Shown here: positions 54,471 through 64,000 of the stretch, one piece after another
How positions within the stretch are numbered: position 1 is the stretch's first letter
How the letters are laid out: the number at the start of each line of letters is the position of its first letter
From: Macrocystis pyrifera
Lineage: Eukaryota > Sar > Phaeophyceae > Laminariales > Laminariaceae
DNA length: 64,000 nt
Direction of reading: 5' to 3'
NCBI GenBank assembly: GCA_031763025.1
Contig: JASSKH010000015.1
Location: forward strand, 11,450,774-11,514,773
Position numbers and translations under genes: made by a program
Notes under the pieces: model-generated
Seen by the model: the letters and a program-made list of their open reading frames with translations, nothing else
Database searches by the model: none
What the model was told of the DNA's origin: nothing

Positions 54471-55850
54471 TCTACTCCTGTCCCCCCCCCCTCTCCGCAT
54501 TCCCTTGGTTGGGTTTTCTGCCACTCCTCCTGTTGCCCCCCCTCCGCCCATTCTCCCTTCGACACCACCCACGGCGGATGCGCGGCGCTGCCTCAGCCTC
54601 GTGCCACCACACCATGAACCGTTCGGCTGCTTCGAGGATCCCCCGGTACCGCTTCCCGCCTTTTTTGCGGCAGTGGACCACACACGCACAGCGCGGTCTC
54701 AACTCCAAACACCAAGGGGGCAAGCATTGGGCTCAGGGACCATGGGTGGGAGTCGAGAAATATATATACATAGGCGTTTTTCTTGGGCGAACTACAATAA
54801 AAAAAACACTTAATAATAGTGAGAAAATTTAGAAACACGAATGCTGGTCTCGACCGAATTTCGTATTCGGGAAATGTACGTTCTATATTGACTTCAGTAC
54901 ATCCGCTGTCAAATTTCTTATTTTCCTGCCATTTACTTTTGCAGTGGGCTCCTTTACCTGTGTTCTGGTAGAGGGCAGGATTCTGTTGTTTAATGTTAAA
55001 AGTCGACTTCAAGTAATAGTGCATATCCGCTCGAGATCAAGTCCGATTGCAAAACGGTTTTTCACGTTGGATTACCTGGTACTTTCCGCATAGACTGGCT
55101 GCGCCGGTATATTTGATGCAGGAGAAGGGTTGTGGGGGTGTCGTCACAACGATAGGAAATAAAAAACATAGAAAAGACATTCTGTACGACTGCAGCTAAT
55201 TTTGCTCTAGAATTTTATCTCTGACGACACAGAACGATCACACGTACATGAGATACTCACCACAACGTGTCCGAAGGAAGTGGTATCTCGTAAAATATAC
55301 CACTATGTTAAACATGGACACATGGAGAGTTGTGTGGTGGTGTAATGACGAAGTTCACTGCATTTTAGACAACACACACAACGCAGATCTACGTCGTCCT
55401 CGGCTTCTCCAAGAAAACATATTGCAATACACGGGAAGCACCGAGACGTGTCTTAAGAAGTAGACGATTTCAATCGAAAAAAGTATCTTCAGCAGCAGCC
55501 AGGGCTACACTATATCCTGCACGTTAGCCCATGTTTAACGTCAGTGGCAACTAAAGATATCTGCCTCTGCGACCACGACAGCCATATTTAGATCCGTCGT
55601 ACGACCCACGGACCAATGGGAACTTGCAAGTAGGAAACTCAATTTTCCTCTGCGTTCGTTTGTCCCTGGGCGAGGGTCAGCAGGTACGATAGGTCCTTGC
55701 TCGTCCAAGCATGGGTCCAGGGTCGATCTGAGACCATCCACCCTTGCGTTGTGCGCACTCCTGGCAACTTCCGGATTTCTCCATCGGTGTACGACCGTTA
55801 TTCCCTCCGCCCCCCCCCCCCATGGCGATAGCCACCCGCAATGCGAGGAT
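54471..55850. other. Unassigned DNA
   Basis: Nothing recognised. A short ORF at 55248-55463 (MRYSPQRVRRKWYLVKYTTM at its start) is unsupported. Confidence 0.3.
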
Positions 55851-56923
55851 TCACATCTCCACCCCTGCCCCCATCCTCCCAGCCACGACGATCGGTGACG
55901 CCAACGAATCCCGCATTGAGGGGTTGGGAGTAAACATTCGATGCGTGGCAACGGCAGTGCTTAACTCTTCAACGGTGCTTGCTGCATCACCCCCCTGACG
56001 ACCCCGCCGCGATTTTCATGATCGTGAGACATGCGCGTTTCGCAGACACCGAAGCATAGCTTTGTAGTTGGCTGGCTATCTTCCTGTTGATAGAAAATAC
56101 GAAGAGGGTGCAAAGATGCCGGCGGTACCCAAGAATATGAGGGGAGCAGCAAGAAGGCAAGAACAGTGTTGCCGCGACAGCGGTGATTAGTTGTGGCCCG
56201 AAAACGACTTCGAAGCGTTTCCGCCGATTTAAGTGAGCAGCCAATCTTGTGCATCCAAAAGGTACGCGCATTTGACCCAGTTTACATATCACATTATAGA
56301 AGTTATATTACTACATTAGTACCGCTATCTATTTGTTCAAGAAAGCTAGCTAGCCATCTCCCTGCCAACAAGAGCATTCCCCCTGCCTTCGCACGATTCG
56401 TAACCGCGAGCAGGCTGCCAACACACGCACCGAAGTGAACAAGCCTCTACATGTCGTTTCGATAGTTATACAAGCATCTACACCCGCCGCTTACCTGTAT
56501 ATCTCTGTCGCCTGGTCGCATTAGACCCGCGACTCTGTCGTCCTGGCCAAGGGCGAGACCGATCCACTTGTTGTCTGCTCTGGCTCCACCTGCAGCGTCG
56601 CCACCTCCGGCATCAGAATTATCTGGCAATTGATTTGAAAATTATGCGGTCCACGCCAGATGAGCGTATAGGACAGTGAAACCGAAGTCTCAATCACACG
56701 CAAGGGCTACACAATATCGTTCGCTAGCATCAGAAGTGTCAGACTCCACCATACGCAAAAAAGTAGAATGCTTACACGCATGCCGCCATCCTCACGCTAA
56801 AGCCCCAGCAAACGACCAATGACTCACCTGATCCTTTCGCGGTGTTCCCGGCAGGAAGGTCCTCGTTGTTGAAGTCGCCATTGCCTCCGCTCCATCGTCC
56901 AGCGGTGGCTTGTAAGATTCCGC
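55851..56923 (-). CDS. Unknown gene, 3' part, three minus-strand exons
   Basis: Exons on the minus strand are 56923-56828, 56622-56495 and 55994-55851 (stop TGA at 55851-55853). Acceptors are all CAG; donors are gtgagt and gtaagc. Phases agree: the first exits with one base and the second enters with two, then phase 0. The product is rich in Gly, Asp and Ala (RWSGGNGDFNNEDLPAGN; then DNKWIGLALGQDDRVAGLM; then AASTVEELSTAVATHRMF). I do not recognise a domain. The gene should extend to higher coordinates, where the next exon is unclear. Confidence 0.5.
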
Positions 56924-57009
56924 CTGCGGATGATATATATGCCCCGCAACGCTAAATAATCGAAAGAGGCAGGTTCAGGAGACTCTGGCCGTGTTTTGGC
57001 CTGGCGTAC

Positions 57010-57016
57010 CTCTCCC

Positions 57017-57091
<75 letters not shown>

Positions 57092-57185
57092 ACCCCCCCC
57101 CCCCCCCCAACAAACCCTCATTCCTGGGCAGCACGCTCGCCTCTACGGCTGCATCAAACCCCTCGTCACCGTCTGCTGCGATTTC
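57010..57185 (-). CDS. Possible further exon of the minus-strand gene with poly-Gly
   Basis: After a CTGCAG acceptor the minus strand reads EIAADGDEGFDAAVEASVLP, then runs into the long G tract (mostly Gly codons) and ends at a GAG/gtacgc donor. As written it exits in phase 2, while the next exon at 56923 needs phase 1. A miscounted homopolymer would explain this, or it is not an exon. Confidence 0.25.
57018..57109 (+). repeat. Poly-C run, ~87 bp with one A
   Basis: The longest homopolymer in the window. On the minus strand it lies inside a possible Gly-rich exon. Confidence 0.95.
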
Positions 57186-57354
57186 CTGCAGGTGGGCGGT
57201 TGGGCGCCGGTTCGGGACGCTGCGCCTTGGCCTGTGGCAGTGGATACCGCATGTCGTTCCGTGCAACGTTTGGTCGTCGCTTGCCTGGCCTTTCATCACA
57301 CAGGTATTGGCGGCGACCTGGCGTAAGGGACGAAATCACCTAGTAATGTTTCGT

Positions 57355-58457
57355 TCATGATCGTGACAGCTCCCCACAGCCCGACCAGCTGCGTCCGAGC
57401 TTCCCTGTGACAGAGAGCTTCACTCGCGGAGAGTAGGTGATGCTGTACAGGCACACCTGTTTCGCCGATAGGGCGTAGACGAGATCTGTTTCGCGGAGAG
57501 GGGCGTGGACGAGGGCGGGAAGGACGAGGGTACTTCTGTGTGTAGCACTTGAGGGGCACTGGGTGTTGCGGTTACGTATTACAGTACCGACATATTCGAT
57601 GATGACCGGCCACCGTATTTCCTCGATACGTTTCAAACCAGGTGCCAGGTCCTCAGGTTCAGGGAACGAAGAGGCGAGGAGATGGCACACTTCGAGTCGA
57701 CCATCGCTTTGCACAGAACGATCGAGATGGTGGTATTATAGAACCTTAGTCTTGTTGTGTGTCGTTGAGACGAGCGCTCGTGCAACGGCAGAACGGAATG
57801 GCACTGTTCGGCAACTGCTTCCCCAGGAGGCATGCCACCGTAGCGGCGTGTTACCGAGACGAGTATGCTACCAATTTCAACTCTAGCGAGCGGGTGCAAG
57901 TACAAGGTATTCGCTGCTTCTACGCCGCAGTTGTTGAAAATCTGCGCGGCACCCGCTAGGATGGCGGTACTAGTCAGCGCAGGGGGTCCATCGAGCAGAA
58001 AGGCGGTCGCCGTGCAAGTTGGTGCACAGACAATAAAAGAGTTCAGGTACTCCTGCAACATAAAAAGGGACACAGGAAAAAAACGTACCCAGATGTTATT
58101 TGTCACGGCACTCGCGGTTGGCTACGCTCACTTTGGTCGATCCTCAAGAGCAATAGAGAACGTCTCCTTTGTGAACCTAGAAGGGACCCTCTGCAAGTGG
58201 AAGAGGAGGGGCGTGCCGTGCTGGCGGGGTGCAGTGATGACCGCCCCTTTTAATTCCCCGAATCGACCGTCTCCCACCCGCGTCTACACCAAGAACCTCC
58301 TTCTTTTCCACCCGGCTGTCGCTCTTACGAAGGGCATGAACAGCATCGGCGGCGGCGGGGGGGCGAACACGATACTCTGCAGGGACTCCATCTCCAGCTT
58401 TTGGAGAAGAAGGGCCGGCTGGATCACGACGATCAGCTCGTTCTCCATGTACTAGCT
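57355..58457 (-). other. Region with unresolved coding potential, mostly minus strand
   Basis: Stretches such as LEVCHLLASSFPEPEDLAPG (57.6 kb) and ENELIVVIQPALLLQKLEME (58.4 kb) look protein-like on the minus strand. No phase-consistent splice model was found, and a plus-strand frame (57865-58455) is also open. The region may hold upstream exons of the 55.85 kb gene. Confidence 0.25.
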
Positions 58458-58886
58458 GATCCCCGTTGCCTCCGTTGCCTCCTGAAGTAATTGGGCGGTC
58501 AGCACAGGAGTCATCTGGGGATGGGTTCAACAAGCGAGACGGACGACGGACGACTGGTAGAGGCGATGTCGAGTTTGGTAGAAAGACAAACTGCGTCACT
58601 GGTTCTGACGAAACAGGCAAGTCTGCTGCTGACCACCGTCATAACACTGCTAAGTTGGTAGTTGTTTTGCTGTGCTCTGGATCAAGCGTGTATCGTAAGA
58701 ACAGAGTAATACAAAGCGCAGTTCACCTGTGAATACAACAGAATGGAAGGCTTCAAGCCGTTGCCCCCGTAGATCCTGAGTCTGGTCTCGTAGGAGAGTT
58801 CGAGCTGTCTGGTCGGTTGCTTCCTGCTGCTACCGCTGCATGGTCTGCTGCTGTTGCTTCTGCTGTTGCCGCTGCTGCTGATGTGG

Positions 58887-58939
<53 letters not shown>

Positions 58940-58940
58940 G
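58887..58940 (+). repeat. (TTG)n microsatellite
   Basis: About 17 ttg units within a longer ctg-rich stretch (58850-58960). The minus-strand poly-Asn or poly-Thr frames come from it. Confidence 0.9.
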
Positions 58941-58987
58941 CTGCTGCTGCCACTGCTTGCTGTTGATAGTGCTGGCACTGGTGCTTC

Positions 58988-59097
58988 TCTCTGTGTGTGT
59001 TCTTCACATTAAACCGTTCTTTCGACCCGTACAACCAGTGTCCGTGCCGATTATTCAAGCCTAGAAGAGATACAAGTTCTGTGGTCACAAAGCTACG
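58988..59097 (-). repeat. Dispersed repeat A, reversed
   Basis: cttcacattaaaccgttctt to gttctgtggtcacaaagc is the complement of the 53555 copy. Confidence 0.75.
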
Positions 59098-59098
59098 C

Positions 59099-59222
59099 CA
59101 CAGAGATACTACGTTGCCACGTATGTAGTAAGCACAGTGGGCAATGCAATGCCATGTCATCATACTGGATATGACAGGCACGACATACACATTCCATGAA
59201 ATAGAGAAACGAAACGACTCTT
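59099..59222 (+). repeat. Dispersed repeat B
   Basis: tacgttgccacgtatgtagt to ccatgaaatagagaaacgaa. Same strand as the 53677 copy, although its A neighbour is reversed. Confidence 0.8.
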
Positions 59223-59980
59223 AGCCAGGAGCGGCACCACTGCTGGTCCATGACCCTGCACCAGGCGGAGCACCAGACCCCCAAGATCCTGAGCCCGCCG
59301 TGGCGTCAGAGTTCCATGCCCCCCAGGCCTGCACATGACGAGGGTCTCAGTTCCCTGAGCCAGGCGCGTTGTGGTGATTATTCCCCCCAGGGTAGGAATT
59401 AGATACACCCTCTGAGCTGAAACCTTGCCACGCACCCCACGCACTCTCTCTTGTGCTAGTTGCAGTGGGAATGTTCACCATGGACACCAGATCTAGGGCT
59501 TGGTTCGAGCGTCTTGTCGTAGAGCACAGGCACCTTGCGAACAACCTTGTTGTTGGTAGTGCCCTAGAACCAGCTGCCATTGATGATGTTTTGTAGGATG
59601 CAGAGCTCTACCGACTGGTTCGTCCAGTTTGTTCCTCGATTCAACAGTAATCAACAACACCCGCCGTACAATACAAAGAGTTCATAACACAAACGTGTCG
59701 CGGAGAGCCGTCTTGTAACAAGTCATCTGTGTGCCATCTGCACGGTAGTTGACTTTGGCATGATGTTGGTGTACAGATGGGACGGCGCCGAAAGGGTGCG
59801 ATAATTTGCGGGCGATGGCATTGTGTACTGCCAGTATATTCTGTGTTGTTGGCCTTCCCCAGATCACCTGGTCACGTCGGGGGTGGAGCGTGGCGAGATA
59901 TGAAGCTGTCGTATTTAATTTGCATACGAGCGCCGTGTACCAGGGGTCGTGCTGATTGTGGTGATTTATTCGTCGCAATA
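59223..59980. other. Low-complexity coding-like stretch, minus strand
   Basis: The minus strand reads Gly/Ser/Trp/Ala-rich fragments (ESAWGAWQGFSSEGVSNSYP; VQAWGAWNSDATAGSGSWGS) broken by a stop near 59340. Could be an old retroelement or repeat-rich gene remnant. Confidence 0.25.
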
Positions 59981-60600
59981 TAGATACAACTATAATTACG
60001 ATTTTTGAGGTCGTTGTCACTTGCTAGCTCTTGGCAGACAGACCGACTGATAGACAGCTCTTCGCAAACAGCCCTTCTTCTTTGAAACACCCGAACAGCC
60101 AAACAACCTATCTTCTTTCTTCTTCGCCAAACAGCCAATCAACCTTTCTTCTTTCTTCTTCCGCAAACTGCCAACCAATAGACAGTTCTTCGCACGGCGC
60201 CTAAAAGAGGCGTCTCGCCTTCGACGAACGGCATAGATAGGTGCAGCTGTCGGCGGCCAAGCTGCTGCTGTCGGTGGCGAACCTGCTGGTGCTGCAACCC
60301 CCGCCTCTCCCTTCTCCACGCCCCCTAAGCTCACCTCCCCCTCGTCGAGAGGCGCGTGGTCCTCGCCCTCTGGCAAGAGAGCGGCAACGACAAAGACCGA
60401 CCTGGTGCCGGCTGTTGTTTGCGACCAGTGCACGGACCAGCACTTGGTCAAGAACTCCGCGCCTGTTGGCAAAAACGTGGCCTTCGCCACCTGCAAGGAT
60501 CTCACGTGCGTGGTGGCGGGATCATCCTGACAGGGCAACCGATTGCGAGTTCTGTGCTCGCCCGATCAAGGAAGATACTGCCACGTACTCCCTCGAGACT
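59981..60600 (+). repeat. Large direct repeat, left copy
   Basis: About 600 bp starting at tagatacaactataattacg is nearly identical to 63366-64000. It includes a pyrimidine-rich stretch with units like acagccaaacaacctttctt and a putative coding segment. The left copy has TGA where the right has AGA (near 60529). Confidence 0.9.
60241..60530 (+). pseudogene. Cys-rich coding-like segment, left copy with stop
   Basis: One frame reads an Ala/Gly/Pro lead, then TKTDLVPAVVCDQCTDQHLV and FATCKDLTCVVAGSS, then TGA. CDQC and CKDLTC suggest a zinc site. The equivalent right-copy frame stays open. No named domain was recognised. Confidence 0.4.
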
Positions 60601-60610
60601 GCTGACAGTG
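60546..60610 (+). pseudogene. Zinc-binding-like exon end (TDCEFCARPIKED)
   Basis: In a second frame of the repeat, DCEFCARPIKEDTATYSLE runs to a consensus donor, gtgagtgt. It could pair with the CxxC segment at 62514. The phases do not join cleanly (exit 1 versus entry 0), so the model is uncertain. Confidence 0.3.
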
Positions 60611-60884
60611 GTGAGTGTCTTATGTGTATTGTGCATGCTGTATGTTGCCAGTACGATTTTTTGGGGTTTTCAGCTGCCTTTTTGCATACAAACCTACGTC
60701 AAAGCGTTTTTTTTTTTTTTTTTTGACTCATCCATGCTCGTTCTTTCCCCTTCGTGCGTTGGGTCGGTTCCTCTTACACACAGTGCACGCGAACGCGCAC
60801 ATGCACAACTGTTCGCGGGACGTGAAGCACACGATTTCTGTGTGTACATGTTTTGGTGACCCAACGTACTCATTTTGCTCGTTT

Positions 60885-62370
60885 TCGGCTGCCGCTGCTG
60901 CTGTGCTGCTGCTGTCAGCGCCACGCCATGAGTGCTGCTGCTGCTGTGCACCTGCTTCTCCTGTGCACTCGCTGCTGCTGTAGTGCTGCTACGTTGTTGC
61001 CGTGCTGTGCACCTGCTGCTCCTGTGCACTTGCTGCTGCTGTATGTAGTGCTGCTGCGTTGTTGCCGTGCATCATGCTGGAAGCGTACATATTTTCGGAT
61101 CGTCAATTCCGTAGGTTTTGCGATGGCGGCATACCAGGGTACATGCTTTTTTTCTTTCTTATTTTCATGTCGTTGCTATGCTGCTGCTGCTGCTGCTGCT
61201 GCTGCCAACGCTGCGGCGATTCGTTGCAGCTTCTGCTGCTGCTAATGCTGTAGCTGCTGCTGCTGCTGCTGCTGCTGCCAACGCTGCGGCGATTCGTTGC
61301 AGCTTCTGCTGCTGCTAATGCTGTAGCTGCTTCTGCTGCTGCTGCTGCTGCTAATGCTGCCGCAATATCCACTGAATGTTCGTATGTACTCGGATCACTG
61401 TTTTTCTTGGTCGTGTTTGTACCCAAATGGTTCCTTTTGATACGTGAAAAAATATTTTGTCGTTTTGCTCCTGCATTTTGCGTACGTACTGCAATTTCTC
61501 GTTTTTGGCTTGGTTATTTTCATATATATCGTTGCTATGCTGCTGCTGTGGTGCTGCTGCGTTGTTGCCCGACATCATGCTGCACTTGTGTATGTACATA
61601 TTTCGGTATCGCCAATGAAATTCCGTAGGTTTTGCGATTGCGGCATACCAGGGTACATACTTTTTTTCTTCCTTATTTTCATATCGTTGCTATGCTGCTG
61701 CTGCCAACGCGGATTATTGTTTTTATTGGCCGTTTATGTACCCAAATGGTTTTTTTGATACGTTAAAAAAACATTTTGGTCGTTTTGCTCCTGCATTTTG
61801 CGTACGTGCTACTTTTTCTCGTATTTCGTATTGTTGCTCGTATGCTGCTGCTGCTGCTGCGTTGTTGCCGTACAGCATGCGGAGGTGGGTCTATAGTGAG
61901 GTACCAAAAATACTTTTCGGACGGCCTCGGGGTACATACTTTTTTTTCTCCCTTCTTTTCATATCGTTGCTATGCTGCTGCTGCCAACGCTGTGGCGATC
62001 CGTTGCTGCTTCTGCTGCTGCTGCTGCTGCTGTGCTGCTGCTCTGCTTTTAGTGCTGCCGCAATATTCACTGAATGTTTGTATGTACTCGGATAATTGTG
62101 TTTCCTGGTCGTTTTGTGGCGCTGCTGCGTTGTTGCCGTGCATCATGCTGGACATGATTTGTGTGTTTATTACACTTAAACTTGTGCGTGTGTACATATT
62201 TCTGTATCGTCAATGATTTTTTTTGTGGCGCTGCTGCGTTGTTGCCGTACATCATGCTGCACGTGATTTGTGTGTGTACTGTACTACACTTATGTGTGTA
62301 CATATTTCTGTATCGTCAAGGAAATTACGTACTTTGCTGCTTCTGCTGCTGCTGCTGCTGCCGTCGTATA
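60885..62370 (+). repeat. CTG-rich repeat block with ~0.3-0.5 kb higher-order units
   Basis: Runs of ctg triplets are embedded in repeated segments. ggtacat(g/a)cttttttt with tcgttgctatgctgctg recurs at about 61138, 61652 and 61932. A ccaacgctgcggcgattcg unit recurs at 61205 and 61277. gttgttgccgtacatcatgc-type words recur five times. Plus-strand Leu/Cys/Ala ORFs here are triplet translations. Confidence 0.75.
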
Positions 62371-62513
62371 GCAAGCGATTACGTACTGCTGTTGTGCCGC
62401 TGTAGAGTAGTACAAATAATGAACTCTGCCCCCCCCCCCCCCCCTCCCCCCTCCCCCGCCATTCCCTGCACGCCACTCCCGCCCCGCGCACCCTATATGT
62501 TTACTTCGACCAG

Positions 62514-62620
62514 GTCCGTGGCAAGTGCTACAACTGCCGCCTGACGGACTCCACCATCAAAGACGGAGACATCATCATCAAGCGCAAAAAGACTCCATTC
62601 CATTTCGCCTGCTCCAGGGC
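62514..62620 (+). pseudogene. CxxC...HxxxC zinc-binding-like segment
   Basis: After a gaccag acceptor, phase 0 reads GKCYNCRLTDSTIKDGD and KRKKTPFHFACSR, a CxxC with a later HxxxC-type pair, as in treble-clef fingers. It shifts frame near 62615, where the OTU-like stretch begins. Confidence 0.4.
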
Positions 62621-63010
62621 TTCGCGGAATTCCGAAGCAGTACGCCAAACAGATTGTCGCCATCCAAGACGAACGAAAGGAAACAATTTGTTTCCCACAT
62701 TTCCCAAAATCACGATTATTTCTTCCTACACATATCCAACGGGTTCAACAGCGAACAGATCCACATTCTGGGCCTCCCGCCTCGTCACTACTGCATCCTG
62801 GAAGACTATTTACATATCATGTCTCATCCAAACTCCTCTGCTGGCTACATCGAAATCGCGGCCGCCCAGCAACTATACAACATTTCCATAACCGTTGTCG
62901 TTGCCGGCACTGCTGCTTTCTATCCTGTCCCAAACCTTCCTTTAAACAACAGCCTGTATGTTGTATATCATCCACATGCCAAGCACTACTCCACTCTCTC
63001 CCCACACTGA
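62615..63010 (+). pseudogene. OTU-like cysteine protease, C-terminal half
   Basis: Reads FVSHISQNHDYFFLHI, LEDYLHIMSHPNSSAGYIEI, AAAQQLYNISITVVVAG and a final HAKHYSTL. This follows the OTU deubiquitinase order: a helix, the YL.xM...G.xE block, the I.V strand and the catalytic-His HY motif. The N-terminal catalytic Cys motif (DGNC type) is absent before it, so it is truncated or its exon was not found. OTU domains occur in host genes and in some transposons. Confidence 0.55.
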
Positions 63011-63365
63011 TGAAAGATGTTATTCTTATTATTAGACGAATGTCATTCTTACTCTTGCGTCACCCGATCTTACGTTTCACATTACATTCATAAATAAACG
63101 CGATTATTATTTGTTCTCCCCGAATCCGGAAAAAAAATAATTATTTATATTATATTTCCAGTACGAGTGTGCCCGAAGACGGAAAATAAATAATTCTCTC
63201 TATTTCCAGTACGAAATAATTAAATTGAAATTGGGGTCACATCCTTCACCGTTTCTTACACAAATACATTTAGTTTGGTTGGCTTTGGGCTATGTCGCCA
63301 GTCGCCAATTAATTGCAGTTATATGTACACGAAACGACGGAATACCCACTCCGAAGGAAAGCCTT

Positions 63366-64000
63366 GTAGATACAACTATAATTACGATTTTTGAGGTCGT
63401 TGTCACTTGCTAGCTCTTGGCAGACAGACCGACTGATAGACAGCTCTTCGCAAACAGCCCTTCTTCTTTGAAACAGCCGAACAGCCAAACAACCTTTCTT
63501 CCTTCTTTGAAACAGCCGAAATGCCAAACAACCTTTCTTCTTTCTTCTTCGCCAAACAGCCAAACAACCTTTTCTTCTTCTTCCGCAAACTGCCAACCAA
63601 TAGACAGCTCTTCGCACGGCGCCCAAAAGAGCCGTCTCGCCTTCGACGAACGGCATAGATAGGTGCAGCTGTCGCCGGCGGCCAAGCTGCTGCTGTCGGT
63701 GGCGAACCTGCTGGTGCTGCAACCCCCGCCTCTCCCTTCTCCACGCCCCCTAAGCTCACCTCCCCCTCGTCGAGAGGCGCGTGGTCCTCACCCTTTGGCA
63801 AGAGAGCGGCAACGACAAAGACCGACCTGGTGCCGGCTGTTGTTTGCGACCAGTGCACGGATCAGCACTTGGTCAAGAACTCCGCGCCTGTTGGCAAAAA
63901 CGTGGCCTTCGCCACCTGCAAGGATCTCACGTGCGTGGTGGCGGGATCATCCAGACAGGGCAACCGACTGCGAGTTCTGTGCTCGCCCGATCAAGGAAGG
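63366..64000 (+). repeat. Large direct repeat, right copy (cut by window end)
   Basis: Matches 59981-60600, with an extra acagccgaaatgccaaac-type unit and a 3-bp insertion near 63673. It continues past the window. Confidence 0.9.
63661..64000 (+). CDS. Cys-rich coding-like segment, right copy (partial)
   Basis: The same frame as the left copy stays open to the window edge through SSRQGNRLRVLCSPDQG. The 3-bp length difference between copies keeps frame, which favours past or present coding. There is no start codon in frame, so an upstream exon is expected. Confidence 0.4.

Noticed and set aside
58682..59190. Poly-Asn and poly-Thr ORFs
   Set aside because: Translations of the TTG microsatellite. 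Flanking minus-strand text looks somewhat protein-like, but no phase-consistent exon could be built.

Overview
The window looks like nuclear DNA of a multicellular stramenopile, most likely a brown alga. This is inferred, not proven. The reasons are widely split genes with GT-AG introns, kilobase introns packed with small repeats, a protein joining seven membrane segments to an RGS domain, a degenerate Ty1/copia element, and no bacterial-style gene packing. No rRNA, functional tRNA or CRISPR array was seen.

Left part (1-14.5 kb): intergenic DNA made of short non-autonomous elements. The families are (a) a ~105-bp inverted-repeat MITE with ends TTACGGGGG...CCCCCGTAA, (b) a ~90-bp foldback element built on GGACTGCAGTCCCGTTTTGG, (c) a ~0.25-0.6 kb repeat bounded by poly-C, (d) tRNA-derived SINEs, and very long pure C or G runs.

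Centre (14.6-38.6 kb): one plus-strand gene with ten exons over 24 kb. All nine exon junctions agree in phase and give a protein of about 559 residues: seven hydrophobic segments, then an RGS domain, then a Gly/Ala/Ser-rich tail. The family role is to shut off heterotrimeric G-protein signalling at a membrane. The introns carry most MITE copies. Two introns also carry decayed duplicates of the 3' end and splice donor of the exon just upstream.

Right part (38.6-64 kb): repeat families (a)-(c) disappear. It holds a degenerate tandem duplication (42.8-46.5 kb), a decayed copia retrotransposon (about 46.9-51.3 kb: integrase, reverse transcriptase and RNase H remnants), a probable minus-strand gene 3' part (three phase-compatible exons, 55.85-56.92 kb), and a region with two direct repeats (59.98 and 63.37 kb) enclosing zinc-binding-like exons, a CTG-rich repeat block and an OTU-protease-like fragment without its catalytic Cys region.

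The strongest result is the 7TM-RGS gene. The most unusual structural observations are the exon-end duplicates inside its introns, a MITE insertion whose empty site is visible in sibling repeats, and a 252-bp element with an 8-bp target duplication.
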